Origin: Candidatus Edwardsbacteria bacterium
GTDB lineage: Bacteria > Edwardsbacteria > AC1 > EtOH8
DNA: 64,000 nucleotides
Direction: 5' to 3'
Assembly (NCBI GenBank): GCA_018821925.1
Contig: JAHJLF010000072.1
Location: 34,470 to 98,469, forward strand
The notes below the pieces were generated by a model, which saw only the letters and a list, made by a program, of their open reading frames with translations, was not told the origin of the DNA and made no database searches. Made by a program: the position numbers and the translations under genes. Shown here one piece after another: positions 44,798-53,628 of the stretch (the stretch's first letter is position 1; each line of letters begins with the position of its first letter).

Positions 44798-44959
44798 ATG
44801 AAGAAGTACACCTGCACTGTCTGCGGATACACCTACGATCCGGCTATCGGCGATCCCGATAACGGGATACAGCCCGGCACCAGCTTTGAATCCCTGCCCG
44901 ACGATTGGGTCTGCCCGGTCTGTGGCGCCGCCAAGGATGCCTTTGAGCCCGAAGATTAA
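44798..44959 (+). CDS. Rubredoxin
   Basis: A 53-residue protein, the normal size. [15 protein letters not shown] supplies C6 and C9, and [17 protein letters not shown] supplies C39 and C42, the four ligands of a single iron. CAGAGAGGAGAACCAAG precedes the ATG. Rubredoxin carries single electrons, here most likely to the flavodiiron protein encoded 113 bases downstream. Confidence 0.97.
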   Translation: MKKYTCTVCGYTYDPAIGDPDNGIQPGTSFESLPDDWVCPVCGAAKDAFEPED

Positions 44960-44967
44960 ATCGGGGA

Positions 44968-45002
44968 TTTTTACCACCAAGACACCAAGGCACAAAGAGA
45001 AC
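44968..45002. repeat. Dispersed repeat upstream of the flavodiiron gene
   Basis: TTTTTACCACCAAGACACC and AAGGCACAAAGAGAAC resemble a widespread ACCACAGAGGCACAGAG-type intergenic repeat. A related sequence in inverted orientation follows the flavodiiron gene at 46292-46313. Confidence 0.55.
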
Positions 45003-45031
45003 AAAATCAACCTTGGCAACATATCGGTGAT

Positions 45032-45062
45032 TTGACATTGGGTTTTGTTTAGCGTTTAGAAT
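45032..45062 (+). promoter_or_regulatory. Candidate promoter of the flavodiiron gene
   Basis: TTGACA (45032-45037) and TAGAAT (45057-45062) are 19 bases apart, and the start codon lies ten bases on. The spacing is slightly long and the leader very short. Confidence 0.4.
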
Positions 45063-45072
45063 TTAAATTAAG

Positions 45073-46251
45073 ATGATAAGAGAGTTAAAGAAGAACATTT
45101 ATGCTGTCGGAGTGCAGGATTGGGACCGCAGGCTTTTCGATGAGCTGATCCCCCTGCCCCACGGCACCAGCTATAATTCCTACCTGATAAAAGGCAGTGA
45201 TAAGACCGCGCTGGTGGATTCGGTGGATCCGGCCAAGTACGATGAATTGCTGGCCAACCTGGCCGAGCATGGGGTCAAGAACCTCGATTACATAGTCTGC
45301 AACCACGCCGAGCAGGATCACTCCGGCTCCATCGGATTTCTAACGGAGAAATTCCCTAAGGCGGTGGTGGTGACCAACGAAAAGTGCAAAGGGTTTTTAA
45401 TGGACCTGCTGCACATCCAGGAGGGACGTTTCCAGGTGGTCAAGGACGGCGAGACGCTTTCGCTGGGCGACAAGACCGTTGAATTCATACTGGCTCCCTG
45501 GGTGCACTGGCCGGAGACCATGTTCAGCTATCTGCGAGAGGACAAGGTCCTCATCTCCGGTGACTTTTTGGGCTCGCATCTGGCCACCACCGACATCTTC
45601 GCCTGCGACGACATGGTGCTGGAGGGCGCCAAGCGATATTTTGCCGAGATCATGATGCCCTTCCGCCCCTCCATCGTCAAGCACCTGCAGAAGCTGGATA
45701 CCATGGACATCGAACTTATCGCCCCCACCCACGGTCCGGTATATAAAAAGCCGTTCTACATCGTGGATGCCTACAAGGACTGGAGCTCGGAGAACGCCAA
45801 GAACGAGGTGGTGATCCCCTGGGTCTCCATGCACGGCAGCACCGAGGCCATGGTCAAGCATCTTACCGAGGCCCTGGTCAAAAAAGGCATCGCCGTCAAG
45901 CCGTTCAATCTGAACAAGACCGATATCGGCGAACTGGCAACCTCTCTGGTGGATGCCGCCACGGTCATTTTGGCAACCTCCACCGCACTGGTGGGGCCGC
46001 ACCCGCAGGGTTTGTATGCCGCGGCGCTGGTGGGGGCCTTAAGGCCCAAGACCAAGTTTCTGGGCATCATCGGGTCCTACGGCTGGGGCAGCAAGGCAGT
46101 GGAGACCATCAAGTCGCTGCTGACCAACCTGAAGGCCGAGGTGCTGGAGCCGGTCTACATCAAGGGCGCGCCGAAAAAAGAGGACTTTGAGGCTTTGGAC
46201 AAGCTGGCGGAAGCTGTCTTCGAAAAGCATAAATCTTTAGGTCTGTTATAA
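45073..46251 (+). CDS. fprA: Flavodiiron protein (A-type flavoprotein, O2/NO reductase)
   Basis: A 392-residue protein with a beta-lactamase-like diiron domain (1-250) and a flavodoxin-like FMN domain (about 255-390). Iron ligands are visible in CNHAEQDHSGS (H78, E80, D82, H83), the WVHWPETM region and PTHGPVY. The FMN phosphate loop is SMHGSTEAM and a second loop is GSYGWGSKAV. Such enzymes reduce oxygen to water or nitric oxide to nitrous oxide, fed by rubredoxin. A likely promoter precedes it, so it may be transcribed alone as well as with rubredoxin. Confidence 0.95.
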   Translation: MIRELKKNIYAVGVQDWDRRLFDELIPLPHGTSYNSYLIKGSDKTALVDSVDPAKYDELLANLAEHGVKNLDYIVCNHAEQDHSGSIGFLTEKFPKAVVVTNEKCKGFLMDLLHIQEGRFQVVKDGETLSLGDKTVEFILAPWVHWPETMFSYLREDKVLISGDFLGSHLATTDIFACDDMVLEGAKRYFAEIMMPFRPSIVKHLQKLDTMDIELIAPTHGPVYKKPFYIVDAYKDWSSENAKNEVVIPWVSMHGSTEAMVKHLTEALVKKGIAVKPFNLNKTDIGELATSLVDAATVILATSTALVGPHPQGLYAAALVGALRPKTKFLGIIGSYGWGSKAVETIKSLLTNLKAEVLEPVYIKGAPKKEDFEALDKLAEAVFEKHKSLGLL

Positions 46252-46291
46252 GTGGTTGACTGCTACTGAGACAAGGAGACCCAGAGAAAAA

Positions 46292-46313
46292 CTCTGTGCC
46301 TCTGTGGTAAAAA
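46292..46313. repeat. Inverted partner of the repeat at 44968
   Basis: CTCTGTGCCTCTGTGGTAAA is the reverse of TTTACCACAGAGGCACAGAG and faces the similar sequence at 44968-45002. The pair flanks the flavodiiron gene. Confidence 0.5.
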
Positions 46314-46399
46314 GGGAACATGAAAGCCGTGCAACGCCAAATTCCTGGCGGAACCTGAGGAATTATTGCAGTACAACTGACGGCGTTTTGTATTTATAA

Positions 46400-47266
46400 A
46401 TGATCGCAAATATGGATGTCTACAGCAAAATATTTTCTAACAAGTATTTTGACAAATTAAAGACAATAGCTAATCAAGAATCGGAGAGTTTGATTGGGTT
46501 TCATAGAGAAGACAATCCATATTTAAATGAATTTAAAGAGTATCTAATATTTGCAAAAGAACAAAGCGCTTTAACAAAGAAAAGAATCGGTGACTTAAAG
46601 GCTTTTGATTGGGCACATTTTGTTCAAACAAAAAATGAATTATTAGTTGCATATTTTATTCACGAGTATCTTGGCTACGAAAATATAACATTTGATCCGC
46701 GGAGTTATTTGGGGAATGGGAAAGGTGATCTAGAAATAACCATTGGAAATGGAAAAAAGATTTTTATCGAAATAACGTCACCATATAGACGATTCCCGCC
46801 AAGTAATTATATGGTAGGTGATTATTCGGGGACTATAAAACAATCAATGATAAAAAAATATCCAACTCTTCCAAATGACGAGAGAATAACATTAATAATT
46901 TTTGGACATGGATTAGGGGACTCACGTCCTTACAAAGATACAATGGTTAAAGCATTATACGGAGAAGTTAAAAAACAAATCCCTTGGAAAATAGTAGGTC
47001 AAGAACTGGACGAGGAAAAGGCGTATGATGTATTTAAACCCAATGGGTTTTTCCAAAAAGATATTGTAAACTTATCAGCTGTTGGTGTAATTGATTTTGC
47101 TTATTGTTTTGGCGGTGTAAAGGAATATATATGTGAGATATTCCATAATCCTTATGCACAGCATGCAATGCCAGTAGAAATATTTAATAAGTACGATAAA
47201 ACAGAGCAATATTTAGACGCTGCAGAGTGGTTCAAAAAACAGTATGACAAAATAGAAAACATTTAG
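46400..47266 (+). CDS. AT-rich gene for a possible PD-(D/E)XK-like nuclease
   Basis: A 288-residue soluble protein in DNA visibly more AT-rich than its neighbours. Residues 75-130 look like a PD-(D/E)XK core: a helix with an acidic residue (TKNELLVAYFIHEY), then GKGDLEITI (D110) and KKIFIEITSP (E124, T126). Threonine replaces the usual lysine, so activity is uncertain. No methyltransferase, helicase or toxin partner is adjacent. It lies between the flavodiiron gene and ffh, apparently an insertion in a conserved neighbourhood. There is no clear ribosome site. A stand-alone defence nuclease or inactive relative are both possible. Confidence 0.5.
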   Translation: MIANMDVYSKIFSNKYFDKLKTIANQESESLIGFHREDNPYLNEFKEYLIFAKEQSALTKKRIGDLKAFDWAHFVQTKNELLVAYFIHEYLGYENITFDPRSYLGNGKGDLEITIGNGKKIFIEITSPYRRFPPSNYMVGDYSGTIKQSMIKKYPTLPNDERITLIIFGHGLGDSRPYKDTMVKALYGEVKKQIPWKIVGQELDEEKAYDVFKPNGFFQKDIVNLSAVGVIDFAYCFGGVKEYICEIFHNPYAQHAMPVEIFNKYDKTEQYLDAAEWFKKQYDKIENI

Positions 47267-47272
47267 TCAACA

Positions 47273-48595
47273 ATGTTCGACTCATTATCAGAAAAACTCA
47301 CAGGTCTGTTCAAAGATCTCACCGGAAAGGGCAAACTTTCCGAGGATAATATAAAGGAAGCCTCGCAGAAGGTCAAACGGGCGCTTTTAGAGGCCGATGT
47401 CAATTATAAGGTGGTCAAGGATTTCGTCGCGGCGATAGAAGAAAAGGCCCTGGGGGCCGAGGTGCTTAACAGCATAACCCCCGGCCAGCAGTTCATTAAA
47501 ATAGTCCACGAACAGCTTTCCACTACTTTGGGCACCAAAAACGAGCCGTTGCGGATGGCCTCCCAGCCGCCCACGGTGGTCATGGTCTGCGGCCTGCAGG
47601 GCTCCGGCAAGACCACCACCTGCGCCAAGCTGGCCAAGAGCCTGCTGCAGCCCGGCCGCCGGGTGATGCTGGCCGCGGCCGATGTATACCGCCCGGCCGC
47701 CATTGAACAGCTGGAGATACTGTCCCAGCAGGTGGGCTGTGACTTCTTCAAGAAGGACACTACCGACGTGGTGGACATTTGCAAGTCCGCCCATCACGAG
47801 GCCGTCAAGCGGCTGGCTGACTGGCTGATATTGGACACCGCCGGGCGCCTGCACATAAATCAGCCGATGATGGAGGAGCTCAAGGCGGTCCAGGCCGCGG
47901 TCAAGCCCCACGAAATCCTTTTGGTGGTGGACGGAATGACCGGGCAGGATGCGGTCAACATCGCCACCGAGTTCAGCCAGTGGCTAAATCTTTCCGGGGT
48001 GATAATGACCAAGCTGGACGGCGATGCCCGGGGCGGAGCGGCCCTATCTTTGAGAGCCGTCACCGGAAAGCCCATCAAGTACATCGGGCTGGGCGAGAAG
48101 CTCAACGCCCTGGAGGCCTTTCATCCCGAACGGATGGCCTCGCGGATCCTGGGCCTGGGCGACGTGGTGGGCCTGGTGGAGAAGGCTCAGAGCGTCTTCG
48201 ACCAGAAGCAGGCCGCCAAGATGGAGGAGAAGGTCCGCAAGCAGAGCTTCACCCTGGAGGACTTCTCCCAGCAGATGAAACAGATCAAGAAGATGGGCTC
48301 CATGTCGGAGATAATGGCCATGATTCCCGGAGCGGCGGCCAAGCTCCCCCAGAATGCCGAGATAGACGACCAGGCCCTAAGCAGGATAGAGGCCATCATC
48401 AGTTCCATGACCCCGCAGGAGAAAAGCCGTCCCCAGGTCATTAACGGCAGCCGGCGCAAGCGCATCGCCCTGGGCAGCGGGACCAGCGTCCAGGAGGTCA
48501 ACCGGCTATTGAACCAGTTTGAGATGAGTCAGAAGATGATGAAGCAGATGATGAATTCAAAAGGCCGGGGATTCAAGATGCCCAAGGGATTTTGA
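47273..48595 (+). CDS. ffh: Signal recognition particle protein Ffh
   Basis: A 440-residue SRP GTPase with N (1-85), G (90-295) and M (about 325-440) domains. Motifs are GLQGSGKTTTCAKLAK (G1), DTAGRLH (G3), TKLDGDARGGAALS (G4) and GLGEKLNALEAF; the M domain has methionine-rich helices and GSRRKRIALGSGTSVQEVN for RNA binding. It pairs with FtsY (31057) for cotranslational targeting. It starts six bases after the AT-rich gene. It normally precedes rpsP, but here another AT-rich gene intervenes. Confidence 0.97.
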   Translation: MFDSLSEKLTGLFKDLTGKGKLSEDNIKEASQKVKRALLEADVNYKVVKDFVAAIEEKALGAEVLNSITPGQQFIKIVHEQLSTTLGTKNEPLRMASQPPTVVMVCGLQGSGKTTTCAKLAKSLLQPGRRVMLAAADVYRPAAIEQLEILSQQVGCDFFKKDTTDVVDICKSAHHEAVKRLADWLILDTAGRLHINQPMMEELKAVQAAVKPHEILLVVDGMTGQDAVNIATEFSQWLNLSGVIMTKLDGDARGGAALSLRAVTGKPIKYIGLGEKLNALEAFHPERMASRILGLGDVVGLVEKAQSVFDQKQAAKMEEKVRKQSFTLEDFSQQMKQIKKMGSMSEIMAMIPGAAAKLPQNAEIDDQALSRIEAIISSMTPQEKSRPQVINGSRRKRIALGSGTSVQEVNRLLNQFEMSQKMMKQMMNSKGRGFKMPKGF

Positions 48596-48666
48596 CAGCT
48601 GCCCGCGAAACACGCGAAACCACTTAGCAAATTTAGGTAAATAAAGAATATAAGCGATGGTAGTAA

Positions 48667-49512
48667 ATGAATATTTTCTCTGAATTTATTAAAACGAGAA
48701 AGTATCTCCATCTAATCCAGTTCAAGAAAAGCTGGGCTGGTGCATTATTTTTAACCTTGATTGTGTTGATGTTGGTTAAAGTGCAATTGCCCAAGAATAT
48801 CAAAGTGGAAGACTATGGCGATAGTTTTGAAAATGTAATACAAAAACTTAACTTTGATGATAACATTGGAGTAATAAAAGCGTACATTAAAATAGCCGAG
48901 ACAGTTGAAAGAGAAATTTACGCTAACAATGTTATATATAAAAAATATTTTTTGCCACGGTCATGGCTTGACTTTGCTTTAACTATTCTTTATCTATTAA
49001 TATTCTTAAAATCCCTGACGTTACAATTATTTAAACCCCAAATAAAGCCAATTGTAATTTCTTCGTTATTATTACTCGTTTATACGGTTATTGACCTAAC
49101 CAGGTTATTGCTAAAGGTACCTTTTATTTACAATACTACCTTCATCACCTTTTACGGGATGGGGAACATCCTGATATTCATTTATGGATTAGTAGTGTTG
49201 GCAAGCTGGAAGTATAAAATAACATTCACAAAAGCAGTTGCAAAAAATAGTTTATTGTTCGGGGCTTTATCGATTTTATTCCTATTGTATTATTCCTTGC
49301 CATTGATGCTGTTCAAAATTATAGGATTATTTGTTTTGCCCATATTTGATAAAATGGCTTGTGCTTATGGGATTAAATTAACAATTCTTCTTATGACATT
49401 ACCTTACTTGGAAATATTTTTTAAGGCATACTTAATTTTCAAAGTGTTTTCCGCAGTAGGGAATAAATTCCCAATTTTCTTTATGAAAGATAAAATAATA
49501 GTAAACCAGTAG
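48667..49512 (+). CDS. AT-rich gene for an unknown polytopic membrane protein
   Basis: A 281-residue protein with about seven hydrophobic helices and an N-terminal extramembrane loop (about 45-90, KVEDYGDSFENVIQKLN). The DNA is much more AT-rich than the flanking ffh and rpsP genes and codon choice differs, suggesting recent acquisition. A CGCGAAACACGCGAAA repeat lies in the gap after ffh. No motif suggests a function, and no ribosome site is obvious. Confidence 0.6.
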   Translation: MNIFSEFIKTRKYLHLIQFKKSWAGALFLTLIVLMLVKVQLPKNIKVEDYGDSFENVIQKLNFDDNIGVIKAYIKIAETVEREIYANNVIYKKYFLPRSWLDFALTILYLLIFLKSLTLQLFKPQIKPIVISSLLLLVYTVIDLTRLLLKVPFIYNTTFITFYGMGNILIFIYGLVVLASWKYKITFTKAVAKNSLLFGALSILFLLYYSLPLMLFKIIGLFVLPIFDKMACAYGIKLTILLMTLPYLEIFFKAYLIFKVFSAVGNKFPIFFMKDKIIVNQ

Positions 49513-49560
49513 AAAACAAATAAACAACAATCACTACAACCAAGGGAGGTGTCAAACCAA

Positions 49561-49908
49561 ATGTCGGTATCAATCAGAATGGCCAGGGGCGGAAGCAACA
49601 AATTAGCCGCCTACAGAATCGTGGTCTCTACCACCAGGTCCAAGCTCAACGGGGCCCAGTTGGATACTTTGGGATACTATCGCCCGGCTGCCAAGCCGAT
49701 AGAGGCCCGGGTTGATCTGGAAAAGGCCCGGGAGTGGATCAAGAAAGGCGCCATTGTCTCCAGCACGGCCATGCGGGTGATCAAGCTGGCCGAAAAGCAG
49801 GCCACCGATGACGGAGTGGATTTAAAGAAGGTTCTGGTCACTTTTTCGTCAACCAAAACCAAAAAGACCCACAAGGAACGGTTGGCTGCCAAAAAGAAAA
49901 AGGATTAA
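49561..49908 (+). CDS. rpsP: 30S ribosomal protein S16
   Basis: A 115-residue S16 with an extended C-terminus; the family is usually 75-100 residues. MSVSIRMARGGSNKLAAYRIVV and the LDTLGYYRP segment are typical, and the tail is lysine-rich (TKKTHKERLAAKKKK). I choose the ATG at 49561 because GGGAGG precedes it; an in-frame GTG at 49549 overlaps that site. It heads the rpsP-khpA-rimM-trmD-rplS run. Confidence 0.96.
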   Translation: MSVSIRMARGGSNKLAAYRIVVSTTRSKLNGAQLDTLGYYRPAAKPIEARVDLEKAREWIKKGAIVSSTAMRVIKLAEKQATDDGVDLKKVLVTFSSTKTKKTHKERLAAKKKKD

Positions 49909-49914
49909 TGAATT

Positions 49915-50148
49915 ATGTTGAAGGATTTAGTGGAATTCCTTTCCAAGTCCCTGGTTGACCAGCCCGAAAAGGTCAGCGTCAGCGAAGTAACCAAGAACAG
50001 CGTTACCGTGTTTGAACTGAGGGTGGCCAAGGAGGATATCGGAAAGGTGATCGGCAAGAAGGGCAGGACCGCCCAGTCTCTGAGGACCCTGCTGGCAGCC
50101 GCCGGAACCAAACTGGGCAAGCGAACCTCCCTGGAGATAATCGAGTGA
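49915..50148 (+). CDS. khpA: RNA-binding KH-domain protein KhpA
   Basis: A 77-residue single KH domain. The GKVIGKKGRTAQSLRTLL helix-loop-helix contains the GxxG RNA-binding loop (GKKG). KhpA, often with KhpB, binds many RNAs and influences cell division and envelope growth. It lies between rpsP and rimM, its usual place. Confidence 0.95.
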   Translation: MLKDLVEFLSKSLVDQPEKVSVSEVTKNSVTVFELRVAKEDIGKVIGKKGRTAQSLRTLLAAAGTKLGKRTSLEIIE

Positions 50149-50190
50149 CCGGGATGGGCTGCTCCGTCTGCAAAAAAGCGTCGGGATAAA

Positions 50191-50715
50191 GTGCTCTCCA
50201 AGGACATAAATAAGGACGACCTGATAGTGGTGGCGACGGTGATGAAGAGCCACGGACTGAAGGGCATGTTCAAGGTCAGGGTGGAGACGGACAATCCCAA
50301 AAGGTTCCTGCCCGGCGAATCCCTGCTGCTGGTTCTGGCAAACAGGATCCAGGAAGCGACGGTGGAGAGTTTTACGCCCCAGAACAAGTACGGACTGCTT
50401 AAGCTGGCCGAAATATCCAGCATCGAGCAGACCGAGCCTTGGCGGGGGGCGGAGCTGGCAATACCGGACTCCCGCCTGGAGTCGCTGGAGCCGGGACGAT
50501 ATTACACTTTTCAGCTGTTGGGGCTTAATGTGGTCTCCCAGGACAACAAGCAACTGGGGGTGCTGTCGCAGATCGAGGATATGCCCTCCGGTGACATCTA
50601 CCTGGTCAAGGGACCGGAGGGGGAATTCTATATCCCGTCTCAGGGCGACATCATCCAGCAGATAGACCTGGATAAAAAGGTGATGGTCATCAGGGATGCG
50701 GAAGGTCTAAGGTGA
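50191..50715 (+). CDS. rimM: Ribosome maturation factor RimM
   Basis: A 174-residue protein with an N-terminal barrel (VVATVMKSHGLKGMFKVRVE) and a C-terminal PRC barrel (YYTFQLLGLNVVS, GELYIPSQGDI-like end). It assists 30S head assembly around S19. The start is a GTG at 50191 with no strong ribosome site. Its stop overlaps the trmD start (four bases). Confidence 0.95.
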   Translation: MLSKDINKDDLIVVATVMKSHGLKGMFKVRVETDNPKRFLPGESLLLVLANRIQEATVESFTPQNKYGLLKLAEISSIEQTEPWRGAELAIPDSRLESLEPGRYYTFQLLGLNVVSQDNKQLGVLSQIEDMPSGDIYLVKGPEGEFYIPSQGDIIQQIDLDKKVMVIRDAEGLR

Positions 50716-51431
50716 AGATAGACGTATTGACCTTGTTTCCCGAGATGTTCCCTACGGTGTTGGGGCAGAGCATCATCGGGCAGGCCCAGAAGAAGGGTAT
50801 CGTAAACTTCAACATCGTCAATATCCGGGATTTCGCCCACGACAAGCACCGGGTCTGCGACGACGTTCCCTACGGCGGCGGCCCAGGCATGGTGATGAAG
50901 CCGGAGCCGATATTCGAAGCGGTGGAAAAGGTAAAAACCGATCCCGACGCCAAGCTGGTCCTGCTGTCTCCCCGGGGAAAGGTATTCAACCAGGAGACGG
51001 CCCGACGGCTGGCCGGAGAGAAGCACCTGGTATTCCTTTGCGGGCATTACAAGGACATTGACGAAAGGAACAGGAGCCTGGTGGACCTGGACATCTCCCT
51101 GGGCGACTATATCCTGTCCGGGGGGGAGCCGGCGGCCCTGGTGGTGATTGACGCCATAGTCAGGCTGCTGCCTGGGGCCATCTCCGACCCGGAGTCGGCC
51201 AACTGTGATTCCTTCGAGACCGGACTGCTGGACCATCCCCATTACACCAGGCCCGAGGAATACCGGGGGATGAAGGTGCCGGAGGTGCTGCGTTCCGGAA
51301 ACCATGCCCAGATAAAGCAGTGGCGCAGGCAGCAGGCTTTGAAATTGACCCAAAGACACCGGCCCGATCTTCTGGATAAGGCCGATCTGAGCGACCAGGA
51401 CGCCGCCTTTTTAAATGAATGCGAACAATAA
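50712..51431 (+). CDS. trmD: tRNA m1G37 methyltransferase TrmD
   Basis: A 239-residue SPOUT enzyme. IDVLTLFPEMFPTVLGQSIIG begins the protein; VPYGGGPGMVMKPEPIF, CGHYKDIDER and the trefoil-knot YILSGGEPAALVVIDAIVRL are all present. It methylates guanosine 37 next to the anticodon. It begins at a GTG overlapping rimM. Confidence 0.97.
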   Translation: MKIDVLTLFPEMFPTVLGQSIIGQAQKKGIVNFNIVNIRDFAHDKHRVCDDVPYGGGPGMVMKPEPIFEAVEKVKTDPDAKLVLLSPRGKVFNQETARRLAGEKHLVFLCGHYKDIDERNRSLVDLDISLGDYILSGGEPAALVVIDAIVRLLPGAISDPESANCDSFETGLLDHPHYTRPEEYRGMKVPEVLRSGNHAQIKQWRRQQALKLTQRHRPDLLDKADLSDQDAAFLNECEQ

Positions 51432-51478
51432 ATAATAATACTAAATAAAAAATAATCAGGAGGTTTAAATCAACCATT

Positions 51479-51877
51479 ATGAACAAGCAAGCTGTGATCA
51501 AAAGCATAGAGGCCGAGCAGACCAAGAGCGATCTTCAGGAGTTCCGGGCCGGGGACACGGTAAAGGTGCAGGTCAGGGTCATCGAGGGAGACAAGGAAAG
51601 ATTGCAGGCCTTCCAGGGCGTGGTACTTCAGAAGCGGGGCCGGGGAATAGGCGCTTCTTTCACCGTCAGGAAGATCTCCGGCGGAGTGGGGGTGGAGAGG
51701 ATCTTTCCGCTTCATTCTCCGAATATCGCCGCCGTTGACGTGATCAAGAGGGGCGATGTCCGAAGGGCCAAGCTGTTCTACCTGCGTAAACTGACCGGCA
51801 AGGCCGCCAAGGTGGCCCAAAAGAGGGAAGTTGCAGCCCCGGCGGTAAAAATAGCTTCAAATGACCAGCCGGCCTAA
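51479..51877 (+). CDS. rplS: 50S ribosomal protein L19
   Basis: A 132-residue protein. The core [41 protein letters not shown] and [15 protein letters not shown] is standard; the last 15 residues are an alanine/valine-rich extension that overlaps the rnhB start by 17 bases. AATCAGGAGG precedes the ATG. L19 sits at the 30S-50S interface. Confidence 0.97.
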   Translation: MNKQAVIKSIEAEQTKSDLQEFRAGDTVKVQVRVIEGDKERLQAFQGVVLQKRGRGIGASFTVRKISGGVGVERIFPLHSPNIAAVDVIKRGDVRRAKLFYLRKLTGKAAKVAQKREVAAPAVKIASNDQPA

Positions 51878-52508
51878 AGGCAATAAATTATACCTGTTCG
51901 ACAATTCATATCGCCAGCAGGGTTATAAGCTGATTGCCGGAGTGGACGAGGCCGGGCGGGGGCCGCTGGCCGGGCCGGTAGTGGCCGCCGCAGTGATCCT
52001 GGAAGAAAAGGCCGAACTGCCGGGCGTCGACGATTCCAAGAAGCTTACCCAAAAGCAGCGGGAGAGGGCTTTTAAACTGGTGATCGAAAGCTCACTGGCG
52101 GTGGGCGTAGGGATCGTTGCCCCCGAGGAGATCGACCGGATCAATATCCTGCAGGCCTCGCTTAAGGCCATGAATTACGCCCTATGTTGCCTTAATCTCA
52201 GGCCCGACCTGGTCCTGATTGACGGCAACAGGATTCCGCGGGGATTGCCCAAGGGCCTTAGCCCCACAGAGGCCCGGGCGGTGGTAGCCGGGGATTCCCT
52301 TAGCCTGGCCATCGCCTCGGCATCGATAATCGCCAAATGCCTGCGTGATTCGCTGATGAGGGGCTATCATAATGATTTCCCCGGTTACGGTTTTGACAAG
52401 CACAAGGGCTATGGCACCAGGCAGCACATTGCCGCCCTGAACAAATACGGCCCCTGTGCCATCCACCGGAGGAGTTTCGAGCCAGTCAAATCTTTACTGG
52501 GAGCCTGA
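51861..52508 (+). CDS. rnhB: Ribonuclease HII
   Basis: A 215-residue enzyme. Catalytic acidic residues are in [20 protein letters not shown] and LVLIDGNR; the [12 protein letters not shown] and [12 protein letters not shown] motifs complete the fold. It removes RNA from RNA-DNA hybrids and single ribonucleotides. It overlaps rplS and is followed one base later by the YraN-type gene. Confidence 0.96.
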   Translation: MTSRPKGNKLYLFDNSYRQQGYKLIAGVDEAGRGPLAGPVVAAAVILEEKAELPGVDDSKKLTQKQRERAFKLVIESSLAVGVGIVAPEEIDRINILQASLKAMNYALCCLNLRPDLVLIDGNRIPRGLPKGLSPTEARAVVAGDSLSLAIASASIIAKCLRDSLMRGYHNDFPGYGFDKHKGYGTRQHIAALNKYGPCAIHRRSFEPVKSLLGA

Positions 52509-52509
52509 A

Positions 52510-52884
52510 ATGAAAGAGACGCCGTCCGCCGGTAAATGGGGGGAGGAACTGGCAGTCTCTTTTTTGTCGGAAAAAGGTTATATTATAGATGAGAGAAACT
52601 GGCATTCCGGACGGGACGGAGAGATCGACATAATCGCCCGGGACGGGCCGATCATAGTATTCATAGAGGTCAAGACCCGGTTCTCTGAAAAATACGGCCA
52701 GCCCGTCCAGGCTGTCGGAATAAGCAAACAGAGGCAGATCGGCCGCCTGGCCAAGAAGTATCTATACCTGAAAAATCTTTATGGAAAAGCCGACTGCCGT
52801 TTCGACGTAGTATCCATAAAATTTACCGGCGGGAAAAAGTTAATGGAGCATATTGAAGATGCCTTTCGTATCAACCCGAGGTGA
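52510..52884 (+). CDS. yraN: YraN/UPF0102 family endonuclease-like protein
   Basis: A 124-residue protein. GKWGEELAVSFLSEKGY and RDGEIDIIARDGPIIVFIEVKTR form a PD-(D/E)XK core (Asp in GEID, Glu and Lys in EVK). The function is unconfirmed, though members often lie beside rnhB and comM, as here. I start it at 52510 directly after the rnhB stop; an in-frame start at 52456 lies within rnhB. Confidence 0.92.
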   Translation: MKETPSAGKWGEELAVSFLSEKGYIIDERNWHSGRDGEIDIIARDGPIIVFIEVKTRFSEKYGQPVQAVGISKQRQIGRLAKKYLYLKNLYGKADCRFDVVSIKFTGGKKLMEHIEDAFRINPR

Positions 52885-52893
52885 TTTATAAAG

Positions 52894-53628
52894 ATGGTAG
52901 TTGTAGTTCTTCCGGCCTATAATGCCTCCAGGACCTTGGCCGGCACATACCGGGAGATCCCGTTATCGGTGGTGGACAAGGTCATCCTGGTGGACGATGC
53001 CAGCAACGACCAAACTGTGGCGGTGGCCCAGAAGCTGGGCATCGAGACCCACCTCCACCAGAGGAACAAAGGCTACGGGGGCAACCAGAAGACCTGCTAC
53101 CTAAAGGCCCTGGAGATGGGGGCCGACATCATCATCATGCTGCACCCCGACTACCAGTACACCCCCAAGCTGATACCGGCCATGATCGACCTGATAGAAT
53201 CCGGCGAATACGACGTGGTGCTGGGCTCCCGGATACTGGGAGGCAAAGCCATCAAAGGCGGCATGCCCCGCTATAAGTACTATGCCAACCGGATACTGAC
53301 CATGATTCAGAACATCCTGATGGGACAGAAGCTTTCGGAATACCATACCGGGTACCGGGCCTTCAGCCGGGGGGTGCTGCAGAGGATCGGCTGGCAGGAT
53401 AACAGCGACGACTTTGTGTTCGACAACCAGATGCTGTCCCAGATACTATTCCATGATTTCAGGGTGGCCGAGGTGACCTGCCCCACCAAATATTTCAAGG
53501 AGGCCTCCTCGATAAACTTCCGCCGGAGCCTGATGTATGGAGCGGGATGCCTAAAAACGGCGGTGCTGTACCGCCTAAATAAATGGAATATCATCCGATC
53601 GGATCTATTCAAATGCTGTCAAAACTGA
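52894..53628 (+). CDS. Glycosyltransferase family 2 (dolichol-phosphate mannosyltransferase-like)
   Basis: A 244-residue GT-A enzyme without clear membrane helices. [50 protein letters not shown] and [20 protein letters not shown] resemble DPM1-like transferases; the usual DxD is HPDYQY here. It probably acts on a polyprenyl-phosphate or surface glycan. Its end overlaps the comM start by 16 bases. Confidence 0.85.
   Translation: MVVVVLPAYNASRTLAGTYREIPLSVVDKVILVDDASNDQTVAVAQKLGIETHLHQRNKGYGGNQKTCYLKALEMGADIIIMLHPDYQYTPKLIPAMIDLIESGEYDVVLGSRILGGKAIKGGMPRYKYYANRILTMIQNILMGQKLSEYHTGYRAFSRGVLQRIGWQDNSDDFVFDNQMLSQILFHDFRVAEVTCPTKYFKEASSINFRRSLMYGAGCLKTAVLYRLNKWNIIRSDLFKCCQN

Noticed and set aside
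44152..44832. Long open frame on the minus strand across the flavin reductase gene
   Set aside because: It lies opposite a well-supported gene and gains length from the palindromic repeat.
49549..49560. GTG start for rpsP
   Set aside because: It coincides with the ribosome-binding site of the better ATG at 49561.
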